A stretch of 64,000 nt of DNA from Fidelibacterota bacterium (GTDB taxonomy: Bacteria > Fidelibacterota > UBA8477 > JABMPR01). The DNA lies in assembly GCA_018650445.1 (NCBI GenBank), contig JABIFX010000062.1, forward strand, positions 1-64,000, written 5' to 3'. Position 1 is the first letter of the stretch; each line of letters begins with the position of its first letter. The position numbers were made by a program, and so were the translations under genes. The notes under the pieces are model-generated. The model saw nothing but the letters and a program-made list of their open reading frames with translations, was not told where the DNA came from and did not search any database. Positions 55,034 through 64,000 of this stretch are shown piece after piece.

Positions 55034-58000
55034 CTATTTTAGATAAAGCATCTTGATGACATCCACGTTGCGACCCGCCTCGAGCCGTGCAAAATAGACA
55101 CCTGTACTCACCTGATTACCATGGCGGTCAAGACCATACCAGGTGGTTTCATAATTGCCCACACTTCTAAAGTCATTCACCAGCTCTACAACCTCCCGGC
55201 CCAGCAGGTCATAGATGACCAGGCGAATATCAGCATTCTCAGGCAATGCATACCGGATATGGGTCATGGGGTTGAAGGGATTGGGGTAATTCTGGCTCAG
55301 CATGAATCTTTGAGGAATTTCAACATATCCGGATTCCACATCAACAGGCTCCATTGAGGCGTAGCCTATTCTCCAATGATCTGTACCAGACGCTGTTGAC
55401 ACACCATTGTACCACATTTTATACTGACCTTGATCAATGATAACTGTAGGATAAAATGAAGCCAAATCGTTCCATGAACCAGATTCACCAGCATCAATTT
55501 CTGGCCCAGAACTAGAGTTATTGGTCCAGTGAATGCCATCATTTGAAGTTGCCCTTCCAGATCGGCTAGCAACTGTTCCATCATTACCAGAATACCACAT
55601 GAGATATTGAGCACCATTGTAAACTACACTTGAAGCGTAGAACAAATTACTGGTCCAGCCATTCTCATCGGGTACAAAAACGGGATTTTCCGCTGCCTTA
55701 TCCCAGGTGATCCCATCAGAGGAATAAGCAACACCAACTGCTCGACCATCAGCATTACCACCGAGATACCACATCGTGAATTGCGAACCATCATGAATTA
55801 CACCAACCGCTGCGCACATGTTTGCATCCCAGGTCCCCACATCACCTTCCAGAACTGGATTTGCAGTGACTTCCCAATTGATCCCGTCGGCAGAAGTTGC
55901 ATGAGCAACTTTATCAGCCCAATTGAAGAACCACATATGAAGAATATCATCTACCAGAAGAACTCGAGGCAGATAGAGATGCGTACCATACCAGGCAGTG
56001 GCATTCCCTGAAAGCACAGGATTATTTTCATATCGTCTCCAATTTATACCATCAATAGATGTCGCATATCCAATTTTGTAGCTGCTACCACTGTCCCCCG
56101 CATACCACATATGATACAGCCCATCAAAAAACAGAACATCTTGACTCCAGACTTTTACATCGTCCCAAGTACCAGGTGCTCCCCGTGAAAATACCGGGTT
56201 CTCACCCCTATCCCACCAGTTCCAGGCAGTTGTGACCGCATGGGCTGAATATGAAGATTCAATGGCTCCCATATCCGGTGCTGATCCTGGAGGATCGGGA
56301 CAGGCACGCCCATTTATGTCCTGGGGAAGTGCATTGTAAGTGACACTATCAATCGTACAGCATGCTGTCCCTGCACCTATGCATTGTGAGGTGGTGAAAC
56401 TTAAGGCATAACTCTGAGTTAATTGAGGATCAACAGAGAGAGAATTAGCGAAATTAACGATATCATTGACAGGTGGTACTGGATGTTCCCAATCGATACC
56501 ACCGACGCCTCCCTTCAGACAAGAATTATGGAAGTCAAGTGAATGCCCGGTCATATTATATGTTCCAATTTCTGGACCCTCAGCTCCAGGACTATCTGTA
56601 AGTATATTATAGGCAATGATGGTATTGATAAAGGTCGCATCCCCTCCATTGGAGTAAAATCCGCCGCCCTTCCATCCTGCCCTATTATTAGCGATTGTAT
56701 TATTTATGAAAACTGGATGTGCGTTTCCCCCAATACCGACACCCCCGCCATAGCCCTGACTACCATTATTTCCAATACTCACGTTTTCTACAATCAAATT
56801 ATTCTTGAGAAGTGGTTCACACCCAGTTCCCCATATACCAATCCCCGCTCCAACATCAGAATTGCGGTTATTTCGGATGGTGTTTCCTTGAATCAGAGGA
56901 CTGGAATTCCAACCCACCATGATCCCACCACCATGGGCACCTATATTGTTAAAGAGGTGCACAGCTGTGTTGTGCTGAATCAAATTGTTTATGATTTTAG
57001 GGTTGGAACCATTTAGTATTGCCAAGCCTCCACCATAGCTAGCGGTTCCGGACACATCTCCTATAACTCGATTATATTCAACAATAGAGTTATCTATGCA
57101 AATTTTGCTTACTTCAGAAATAAAAATGCCACCACCCACTCTGCCATCTAATCCACCGGCATCACCAGCAAAAGTTTTGGCATAACGGATATTACAATAG
57201 CTGATAAGCGATGAATCATTTGTAGCTGGTGTCTCATCAAACCTGATCCCGCCCCAGACCCCATCACTGCCTGCATTAGAGCCATATCCCAAGGTGTCAT
57301 CCACCATGAACCGGATCGGTTCTTCTTCGCTTCCCAGAGCCAGAATTTGACCTTGGATATTTATTGGGTCGTGTGTCAAGAATTCAATTGTGGTTCCAGC
57401 TTCTATAGTGAGTGTTTCTCCATCGGGAATAGTGATTTCACCCTGTACCCGGATGGGTGAAGCAGCCTTTGTCCATGTACCGAAATTTTCACCTGGGGGA
57501 ACAATAGTGGGGTTGTATTTTGCCAGTCCAAAATCAGAGCCTGTACCATCCCGCAACCAACCACCATATAAGCTCCAATAGCTACCCTCATACTCAATAA
57601 CATCCATAATACATGCGCCATCTTCATCGTAATTACCTAGTGGACCTAGATCTAGAACAGGGTTGAACAAGGCATCTTTACGCCAGTGAATGCCATCAAC
57701 CGAGACGGCAGTATGTGTTTTCATCTCCCATCCGGCAGCATTGTATGGACCCTGAACGTACCAAGCCCAATATCTGTTGCTAATTTTTTTTACACACCCA
57801 GGTATCGTCCATTTTCCACTTGGTGGTTCAATGACTGGTTCAGAATATACATTCCAGTCAATCCCATTTTCTGAAGTTGCATAGGCAATATCCTCACTAC
57901 CCGCAACACTGGGGCTGGTTCCAAACCACATTTTAAACCTGTCAACTTCCGCCAAAACAAATGGATTACGAACCCACATTACATCAACATGGGGGAATAG

Positions 58001-58516
58001 AATATCGTCTGGAACTATGACTGACTCAGGATGCTTATTCCAGGTGATACCATCCAAAGAGGTGGCATATCCTAGGGATTTGGTCCCGCCATACCTGGGC
58101 TGGTGAGCAGAACCTGTGTACCACATCTTATAGGTTTCACCTTGTTTAATGACCATTGGTGCACCCACGTGGGCAGCATCCCAGGTTCCCTCTGTTCCTG
58201 TCAGAATAGGATTATTGGAATACTCGACCCAGCCAGAGTCAAGGTTCATGCTATACCACATTCCGATACTAAAAGTTGTCCCATTTGAGGCGCCGACATA
58301 GAGCTTGAAAGTATCTACATCTACCAGAACATGACCCAAACTCCAGTCCCATGCTTCCTGACCCCCATTCCAGGTCCCAGGTAATCCTTGATTGTGAATA
58401 AGTGGTTCATCAATATTCTGTTTGTGCCAGATTTGTCCAAACTCCGGTGCTGTCTGACCCCAAGCCCAACTACATAGCACCACCAGAATTAACATGCCTA
58501 CATTGAATCGACGCAT
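55034..58516 (-). CDS. Large secreted protein: glycosidase-type propellers flanking a parallel beta-helix, with sorting domain
   Basis: An 1160-residue secreted protein with signal peptide ending SWAWGQ. Residues about 25-330 and 750-1060 are repeats of the GH43/GH32-like five-bladed propeller type (YKMWYTG, YATSxDGIxW, NPV). Between them (about 350-735) is a right-handed beta-helix with many 'NNxIxxN' coils (IINNLIQHNT, NTIRNNR) and a choice-of-anchor-like end (APDMGAIES). The last 85 residues are a NYPNPFNP sorting domain ending KMLYLK. Whether the propellers are catalytic is not clear; the usual acidic triad cannot be assigned. It lies downstream of a hybrid two-component sensor on the same strand. 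A carbohydrate-related surface function is inferred. Confidence 0.75.
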   Translation of the reverse strand: MRRFNVGMLILVVLCSWAWGQTAPEFGQIWHKQNIDEPLIHNQGLPGTWNGGQEAWDWSLGHVLVDVDTFKLYVGASNGTTFSIGMWYSMNLDSGWVEYSNNPILTGTEGTWDAAHVGAPMVIKQGETYKMWYTGSAHQPRYGGTKSLGYATSLDGITWNKHPESVIVPDDILFPHVDVMWVRNPFVLAEVDRFKMWFGTSPSVAGSEDIAYATSENGIDWNVYSEPVIEPPSGKWTIPGCVKKISNRYWAWYVQGPYNAAGWEMKTHTAVSVDGIHWRKDALFNPVLDLGPLGNYDEDGACIMDVIEYEGSYWSLYGGWLRDGTGSDFGLAKYNPTIVPPGENFGTWTKAASPIRVQGEITIPDGETLTIEAGTTIEFLTHDPINIQGQILALGSEEEPIRFMVDDTLGYGSNAGSDGVWGGIRFDETPATNDSSLISYCNIRYAKTFAGDAGGLDGRVGGGIFISEVSKICIDNSIVEYNRVIGDVSGTASYGGGLAILNGSNPKIINNLIQHNTAVHLFNNIGAHGGGIMVGWNSSPLIQGNTIRNNRNSDVGAGIGIWGTGCEPLLKNNLIVENVSIGNNGSQGYGGGVGIGGNAHPVFINNTIANNRAGWKGGGFYSNGGDATFINTIIAYNILTDSPGAEGPEIGTYNMTGHSLDFHNSCLKGGVGGIDWEHPVPPVNDIVNFANSLSVDPQLTQSYALSFTTSQCIGAGTACCTIDSVTYNALPQDINGRACPDPPGSAPDMGAIESSYSAHAVTTAWNWWDRGENPVFSRGAPGTWDDVKVWSQDVLFFDGLYHMWYAGDSGSSYKIGYATSIDGINWRRYENNPVLSGNATAWYGTHLYLPRVLLVDDILHMWFFNWADKVAHATSADGINWEVTANPVLEGDVGTWDANMCAAVGVIHDGSQFTMWYLGGNADGRAVGVAYSSDGITWDKAAENPVFVPDENGWTSNLFYASSVVYNGAQYLMWYSGNDGTVASRSGRATSNDGIHWTNNSSSGPEIDAGESGSWNDLASFYPTVIIDQGQYKMWYNGVSTASGTDHWRIGYASMEPVDVESGYVEIPQRFMLSQNYPNPFNPMTHIRYALPENADIRLVIYDLLGREVVELVNDFRSVGNYETTWYGLDRHGNQVSTGVYFARLEAGRNVDVIKMLYLK

Positions 58517-58671
58517 ACTTGTCCCCTTCCTAAAAAGTTATGGTATAAGTTTAGCAATTCCGACAATTGCAGACTAACACAGATGGAACCAATCCTATCC
58601 CGTATGGAACATTTGGATCATTTTTGAGGATATTCAGGTAGAAATGGTTTTGGCGGAGTAGGTCAGATAGT

Positions 58672-61600
58672 TTATTCGTCTGAGTTGATCATATTCTGGT
58701 CTGATAAAAATGCTGAGGGTGTTTTTCCATATTCCTGGTGGAAGGATCTTGAGAAATGTGATGGATTTGAAAAGCCAACCTTGTAGGCTATTTCTGTAAT
58801 GGTAGCATGATTATTTCCCAATAACATGGCAGCTCGTTTCAAACGAATCAGTCGAATAAACTCTACCGCCGTTCGTCCAGTAAGTGCTCTTAATTTCCTG
58901 TTCAATTGTTGACGACTCATAAAGATATTTTGAGCCAGGTTGTCCACCTTAAAATCTGTATCATCCAGGTGGTCACTTATGATCCCCACTGCCCTTTCAA
59001 GGAAATGCCTGTCCATGGATGAGATATCCAGATCGGCGGGGATTAAACTGAACTCCCTCTGAAAACGTTCTCGTAAGACCTGTCTCTGATCAATCAAATT
59101 TTTGATACGAATTCTTAATTCCTTCGCCTCGAAGGGTTTTGTTAGATAGGCGTCAGCACCTGTTTCAAGTCCCTTTACCTTGCTTTCAATATCTGCCTTC
59201 GCTGTGAGCATAAGCACGGGGATATGACTGGTGCGCTCATCGGTTTTCATATGCCGGCAAAACTCCAGCCCGTTCATTTTTGGCATCATGATATCACTGA
59301 TAACCAGGTCGGGGATGAGTTCTCTCACTTTGTTGAGACCGTCCTGGCCATCTGTGGCTTCATGGCATTGATAGCTCTTTTCCAGATAAGATCGGATATA
59401 ATTACGGACATCAACATTATCTTCAACAATCAGCAGGATGGGTAAGGCATCCCCATTGTCAGCCTCAGAAAAATTTCGACTATTTTCATGGTCAGGTTCA
59501 ATTGGTTCAGTCTGGGTATCCTCTGTGGCCACATTTCCGGGATGGACGATTTCATGGGCAGCAAGATGTTGCTTACCAAGGGGAAGCCGAATTGTAAATA
59601 CAGTACCAATTTCTGCATTACTCTCCACCGTGATTTTTCCCCGGTGGATATCCACCAGCTCCTTGGTCAATGAAAGTCCGATACCCGTCCCACCCCATTG
59701 CCTGGTTTCAGTATTATCCACTTGATGGAAACGATCGAAAACTTTGGTCAAATGATTTTCAGGAATACCGATGCCTGTGTCTGAAACACGAATAATGATC
59801 TCTCCCTCTTTGCTCAGCATGGATGTTTTACTCCTGGAGATTCCCACCATGATGGTGTTACCTACTTCAGTAAATTTGAAGGCATTGGAGAGTAAATTAT
59901 TGAGGATTTTGACTATGGCTTCCCGTTCTACAAAGATCTGGATATTCTCATCTGTTGACTCAAATATTAAATCGATCTTTTTGCGCTCTGCCAGAGATGC
60001 AAAGGAGAGTACCAGACCTCGCAGAAGAGGCACAATATTCTGTTGAGATACCTGGAGAATCATGTTTTTGTCATCAAGCTTGGATATATCCAGAAGCTGA
60101 ACCACCAATTCGAGTAGCCGTTTCGCCTGTCTTTGTATAAGCGATAGATCTGCCTGCATCTCTTGGTTTTTTATCTGGGAAATTAAATTACCTACTGGAC
60201 CTAGAATGAGTGTAAGGGGCGTACGAAATTCATGAGAAATATTGGCCATAAAGCGTGATTTATGATCATCCAATTCATGATAATGTTCTGCAGACAGATG
60301 TTCCAGTTCAACTTGATGAGTAAGCTTAATTTTACTGACCTGGAATCGCCAAAAAGACACTGCCATTCCCACTAGCACCAAAAAATAACCAAGGAAAGCC
60401 CATTGAGTCTCCCACCAGGGTGGCGAGATGATAATTCTCAGAGAAGTTCCTTCTTCATTCCAAACACCACTATTGTTTGACCCCTTTACTCGAAAGGTAT
60501 AGCTGCCATGGTCAAGGTTGGTATAGGTTACTTCTCTATTAGATGCATCTGTGTAATTCCAGCTATCTTCGAAGCCTTCCATGAAGTAGGCATACAAATT
60601 TTTTGAAGGACTTCTGAAATCCAGAGCAGCAAATGTAAATGAAAGAATTTGCTCACGATGACTCAAATGTAATTCTTCCAGTCGCGATATTTCCTTCGGC
60701 AGAGAAATTTCCCCTCGGCTTTCTCCTTCAGAAGCAGATTTTACTGGGACAGATTTATGGGCAATTTTGAAGTCAGTTAATAGTACCTTGGGTGGAATCG
60801 GGTTACTTACTATGCTATCCGGGTGGAAGGATACCAGACCACTACTTCCCCCTATAAATACCTCACCGTTTTCATTACAATATCCTGAATTGAATTCGTA
60901 ACCGTTCCCGGGAAGCCCATCCTCTTTCCAATAATTCTTGAAGGTTTCTGCGATGGGGTCAAAATGTGAAAGACCTATTTTAGTGGTAAGCCACAGCATA
61001 CCATTCCTATCTTCTACAATGCTATTTATATGATTGTGAGGGAGACCATCATCCATTGTGTAATGAACAAATTTCTGCGACTTGTGGTCGTAGCGGTCCA
61101 GTCCATTCATGGTACCTACCCAGAGCACATCCACCCCATCCAGAGAGGCTGGCAGAAGCGCATCAACAAGATTACTGGCTATTGATTCAGAGTCATTCTT
61201 ATCGTGTTTATACCAGACCTCATCCCCACTTTTCAGGTCAAGTCTCAATAAACCTCCTGCAAAAGTTCCAACCCATAAATAATTTGATGTATCCAGTTGA
61301 GCTTCGTGAACTGAATAAGCTCTCAGTCCCTTTTGTCTTTTGAACTGGTCCTTGACATAATCAAATTCAACCAAGTTATCGGCAGTCCCTATCCAGACTC
61401 GTCCAGTGGGTCCCCTAACCATGGTATACATCATGTCATCATAAGCTGCACCAGAAAGATCAGGTTGAAAATGATAGGTGGAAAAACGACCTGTTCTCAT
61501 ATCAAGTTTTGAAAGCCCCTTCATGGTACCAACCAATAATGTTTCAGAATCAAGAGCAATGAGGTTTAAAACGGAATTGTGGGCAATACTTGCTGGGTCA

Positions 61601-62862
61601 TTTGGATCATGTCTAAACCAGGTAGTTTTGCCAGTTCCTCGCTCTAAACGGCAGAGACCCTTGCCAAAAGTCCCAATCCATAAAATTTCACCATTTCTAT
61701 TGAAGCTTGATTTGACGTTACTGATCCACTTGTTACCCAACTCACTGAGACCGGGGACGGATTTATCATAGCGAGTAAATACTGCCTTTGGGGCATCCCA
61801 TTTACTAAGCCCATTGACATGCCCAAACCACAATACGCCTGAATTGTCCTCACATGCTGAGAAAATGATGTCCGCTCCTATGCTATGAGGATTATCCGCA
61901 TCTTCTGAAAATCTGGTAAAATCACCAGTTTCCCTATTGAGTAGATCAAGTCCTCCGCCATATGTGGTTATCCAAAAATTGCCAAGCCGATCTTCATAAA
62001 GATATTCTATGGCGTTACCGCTGATGGACTGAGGGTTGAGAGGATCATGCACAAAATGAGAAAAAGTTGGTTCCGTCCCGATTTCCCTGCCAGCTTCGAG
62101 TCTATCCAGACCGCCACCAAAAGTTCCAACCCAGAGCGTACCATAGCGGTCCTCGAAAATCTCGTCAACATTATTCCAACTTAAACTCGCTTTATTTTCA
62201 GGATCATTGACATATGAAGTGAAAGTATCTGTTTCCGGGTTATATCTGCATAAACCATGGCGAGATGTCCCCGCCCAGAGTACCCCCTGACCATCTTGAT
62301 AGAGAGCAGTTATTGTACTACCCAATTGATAGTGTCGAAACTCACCTGTTTCATAATTCAGTCTATCCAGGCTTCCAACCACACCCACCCATAGCTCTGG
62401 AACGCCGTCGAAAACGACCTCCTCTGCAATCCAAACACTATTATTACTAATACTTGTGGAATCATCAGGATCATGTTGGTAATTGGTGAAAGTTTCAGTT
62501 GTGAGATCCAGACAACTCAAACCCCCTCCCACTGTACAAACCCATAATTTGTGATGTCCCTGTGCATGGGATGTCAGGGCCTGTCTGAGAACATTACCTC
62601 CCAGACTGTTTGGGCTCTCTGGATCATGGCGAAAAGTCTTGAAACCATACCCATCATACTTGTTGAGTCCATCTTCTGTGGCAACCCATAGAAAGCCTTG
62701 ACAGTCAGTAAGAACTTCCAACACAAAACGCTGAGAAAGACCTTCTTCAATTGAAATATTTTCGAAACGGGGAGAGATGGGCTGTGCGGATAAAAGTATC
62801 AGTTTTCCCAGCAAAAGAATGATAATTCTCAGTGCAGTGTGACTACAAAGTTTCAGATCCAC
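58672..62862 (-). CDS. Hybrid two-component sensor/regulator (propeller-Y_Y_Y-HisKA-HATPase-REC-AraC)
   Basis: A 1396-residue one-protein signalling system. A signal/anchor precedes a periplasmic two-lobed Reg_prop propeller (to about 735, repeats like LWVGTxGGGL) and a Y_Y_Y domain (745-815), then one membrane helix (820-840). The cytoplasm holds HisKA (H877 in SHEFRTP), HATPase (LLSNAFKF near 990, DTGIGIP at 1028-1034), a receiver domain (D1190) and an AraC-type HTH (about 1290-1390, ITEIAYKVGFSNPSHFSRSF). This is the HTCS type that often regulates glycan-use genes. The start is GTG behind AGAGGGGG. The nearest same-strand target candidate is the propeller/beta-helix protein, 155 bp downstream. 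Confidence 0.93.
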   Translation of the reverse strand: MDLKLCSHTALRIIILLLGKLILLSAQPISPRFENISIEEGLSQRFVLEVLTDCQGFLWVATEDGLNKYDGYGFKTFRHDPESPNSLGGNVLRQALTSHAQGHHKLWVCTVGGGLSCLDLTTETFTNYQHDPDDSTSISNNSVWIAEEVVFDGVPELWVGVVGSLDRLNYETGEFRHYQLGSTITALYQDGQGVLWAGTSRHGLCRYNPETDTFTSYVNDPENKASLSWNNVDEIFEDRYGTLWVGTFGGGLDRLEAGREIGTEPTFSHFVHDPLNPQSISGNAIEYLYEDRLGNFWITTYGGGLDLLNRETGDFTRFSEDADNPHSIGADIIFSACEDNSGVLWFGHVNGLSKWDAPKAVFTRYDKSVPGLSELGNKWISNVKSSFNRNGEILWIGTFGKGLCRLERGTGKTTWFRHDPNDPASIAHNSVLNLIALDSETLLVGTMKGLSKLDMRTGRFSTYHFQPDLSGAAYDDMMYTMVRGPTGRVWIGTADNLVEFDYVKDQFKRQKGLRAYSVHEAQLDTSNYLWVGTFAGGLLRLDLKSGDEVWYKHDKNDSESIASNLVDALLPASLDGVDVLWVGTMNGLDRYDHKSQKFVHYTMDDGLPHNHINSIVEDRNGMLWLTTKIGLSHFDPIAETFKNYWKEDGLPGNGYEFNSGYCNENGEVFIGGSSGLVSFHPDSIVSNPIPPKVLLTDFKIAHKSVPVKSASEGESRGEISLPKEISRLEELHLSHREQILSFTFAALDFRSPSKNLYAYFMEGFEDSWNYTDASNREVTYTNLDHGSYTFRVKGSNNSGVWNEEGTSLRIIISPPWWETQWAFLGYFLVLVGMAVSFWRFQVSKIKLTHQVELEHLSAEHYHELDDHKSRFMANISHEFRTPLTLILGPVGNLISQIKNQEMQADLSLIQRQAKRLLELVVQLLDISKLDDKNMILQVSQQNIVPLLRGLVLSFASLAERKKIDLIFESTDENIQIFVEREAIVKILNNLLSNAFKFTEVGNTIMVGISRSKTSMLSKEGEIIIRVSDTGIGIPENHLTKVFDRFHQVDNTETRQWGGTGIGLSLTKELVDIHRGKITVESNAEIGTVFTIRLPLGKQHLAAHEIVHPGNVATEDTQTEPIEPDHENSRNFSEADNGDALPILLIVEDNVDVRNYIRSYLEKSYQCHEATDGQDGLNKVRELIPDLVISDIMMPKMNGLEFCRHMKTDERTSHIPVLMLTAKADIESKVKGLETGADAYLTKPFEAKELRIRIKNLIDQRQVLRERFQREFSLIPADLDISSMDRHFLERAVGIISDHLDDTDFKVDNLAQNIFMSRQQLNRKLRALTGRTAVEFIRLIRLKRAAMLLGNNHATITEIAYKVGFSNPSHFSRSFHQEYGKTPSAFLSDQNMINSDE

Positions 62863-63642
62863 CCCCCTCTAACTGGTTTTACTGATATTGTCTATTAAAG
62901 TAATAATATAATATTGTTGATGTAAAGTGTTAATATCCACAATTATTCATAATCGTTCTCATACTATTAGCGCGCATGAGAGCCTTAATTTGTGTAAGAG
63001 AAGGTTAAATGGCAGATAATAGTAATGATTCACTATTTACTTTTGATATTCAATCCATTGATAATTTTAAAGTTTTAGATTTAAGCTGGATTATTAGAAT
63101 TATTAAGATTTGAAGATTAAAATTGATTAATATTCAATTTTCAGGCATATAATTTCCACAAACATGTGGAATCTCGATTGAATCCTATTACTGAATCGTC
63201 CACGACAATAACCCCACCTAACTTAAATAGCTTCCGCACTTACGAGGGATAATAATGCACTTCTATTGTCCAGAATTACAACTTTTTTGATTTGGTTTGG
63301 TAGCTATTTTCAGGAAATGTTTGATGGATCATTGAGAGCTTCGATGATTTCTAATCCATTGAACTTTTACTAATTTATTTTAAGTTATTCCTTACACATT
63401 TAGATGCAGATACTAAATACTGAAGCTCTTGTTGCGTTTTCATAATGATGTTTTAAAGACTTAATATATTGTGTCTCCAATTGAGACATACACGGGGTGT
63501 GGTCTTTACCGGTACTGGAAACAGTCCCAGTGATAAATAAGAATAGTATTAGATCAATTTTATCTGAAACTGTGTTTGACATAAACACTATTCTACCCAC
63601 ACACTAAAAAATTGACGATTAACATTTCGAAAGGGAATATTG
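62863..63642. other. AT-rich divergent intergenic region
   Basis: A 780-bp gene-free region between the GTG-started sensor gene (minus) and the BadF-like ATPase (plus). It must hold both promoters. A small ACTG-GAAA-CAGT hairpin with a GNRA loop lies near 63513-63524. I see no recognisable riboswitch or RNA gene. A 66-codon minus-strand ORF at 63400-63600 looks like noise. Confidence 0.5.
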
Positions 63643-64000
63643 ATGCAGCAATATCTGGGTATTTGCGCTGGAGCCTCTACCATCACCTCAGTGAACCTCC
63701 ACCAAGATGGTCAAGACACTACGATTGGAAACATTTTCTCCAAACCTCATGAAGGCAACCCCCGTGAGGTCATTACCAACTTATTAAATGAAATTGATGT
63801 TGAACAGTTTGACGCAGTCGTTGTTACGGGTCGTCGATTCAAGGAACTTATTGATCTGGAGACCATTTCAGAGCCACAAGCTGCCGAGCTCGCTTTAAAA
63901 TTCATAAATAAAGATAAGAAATCCTATAACGCCATCATCAGTGCTGGTGGTGAAACCTTTATGGTATACCAACTCGATAAGGCTGGCAAAATTTCCAAAG
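63643..64000 (+). CDS. BadF/BadG/BcrA/BcrD-type ATPase, 5' part (cut by window end)
   Basis: The first 119 residues of a protein of the ASKHA-type acyl-CoA dehydratase activase family. The N terminus LGICAGASTITSVNL is the phosphate-binding hairpin (usually GIDxGSTxTK), followed by VVTGRRFKELIDLE and a second strand-turn IISAGGETFMVYQLD. Family members are iron-sulfur ATPases that energise 2-hydroxyacyl-CoA dehydratases or benzoyl-CoA reductases. Cys ligands, if any, would lie beyond the window. AAGGGA is well placed before the ATG. The Asp normally in GIDxGS is Cys-Ala here, so it may be a divergent member. Confidence 0.75.
   Translation, partial: MQQYLGICAGASTITSVNLHQDGQDTTIGNIFSKPHEGNPREVITNLLNEIDVEQFDAVVVTGRRFKELIDLETISEPQAAELALKFINKDKKSYNAIISAGGETFMVYQLDKAGKISK

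Noticed and set aside
63400..63600. 66-codon minus-strand ORF in the right intergenic region
   Set aside because: No ribosome site, no recognisable composition or domain, and it lies in AT-rich DNA where such ORFs arise by chance.

Overview
The window looks like a chromosomal segment of an uncultured, didermic FCB-group bacterium, most likely Marinimicrobia/Neomarinimicrobiota or a close relative. The evidence is five large secreted proteins ending in a 'NYPNPFNP'-type C-terminal sorting domain (type IX secretion style), a propeller-type hybrid two-component sensor, a Bacteroidota-like short-chain threonine dehydrogenase, and dense minus-strand operons with compact rho-independent terminators. 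Lineage is inferred from these families only; there is no rRNA. Coding DNA is roughly 45% GC by eye, and the spacers around the pilin genes are clearly more AT-rich. I see no CRISPR array, insertion sequence or prophage.

Layout. 1-5.6 kb: an operon lgt, ZIP/permease fusion, ddl, cysS, followed by tRNA-Thr, tRNA-Tyr and tRNA-Gly. 5.6-7.65 kb: a DUF35/thiolase-like pair. 7.9-11.4 kb: an outer-membrane barrel, a TPR-TlpA thioredoxin and a YheT-type hydrolase. 11.5-14.2 kb: an exported class II glutamine amidotransferase and a SufS-like PLP enzyme. 14.4-19.85 kb: two tandem secreted proteins, each with an in-frame UGA at codon 37. 20-26.2 kb: an RND efflux operon with its TetR regulator. 26.3-37.3 kb: housekeeping and catabolic genes (HDAC-like amidohydrolase, SLC13 symporter, GlcD/GlcF-type dehydrogenase, Ppx/GppA, SixA, threonine-to-glycine pathway, lipoprotein, aldo/keto reductase). 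37.3-49.2 kb: a chaperone-usher-like surface-fibre locus with three DUF4402-type or similar subunits and a 2142-residue adhesin. 49.7-54.0 kb: pilin-like genes (PilV-, PilW- and two PilX-like) separated by long AT-rich spacers. 54.1-63 kb: nitroreductase, a 1160-residue surface protein and a 1396-residue hybrid sensor kinase. The right edge holds the 5' end of a BadF/BcrA-type ATPase.

Main discovery. The genes at 14407-17004 and 17227-19854 are best read as a tandem pair of secreted selenoproteins. In both, the reading frame from signal peptide to sorting domain is interrupted only by a UGA at codon 37, in the context TNAG-U-PGCGP, which gives a U-x-x-C redox motif in an Omp28/thioredoxin-like domain. 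In both, nucleotides 27-43 after the UGA fold into a hairpin with compensatory base changes between the paralogs and a shared GU in the apical loop, as expected for a bacterial SECIS element. The rest of each protein is an eight-repeat FG-GAP/VCBS propeller plus sorting domain, so this would be a surface-located selenium redox protein. The selA/B/C/D genes are not in the window.

Second-tier observations: the chaperone-usher-like locus ending in a giant sorting-domain adhesin; the twin PilX-like proteins whose start codon lies inside what should be the prepilin segment, just after a conserved four-codon mini-ORF; a glutamine amidotransferase with its catalytic Cys placed at the end of a signal peptide; a thiolase lacking the catalytic Cys paired with DUF35; and a ZIP-permease fusion.
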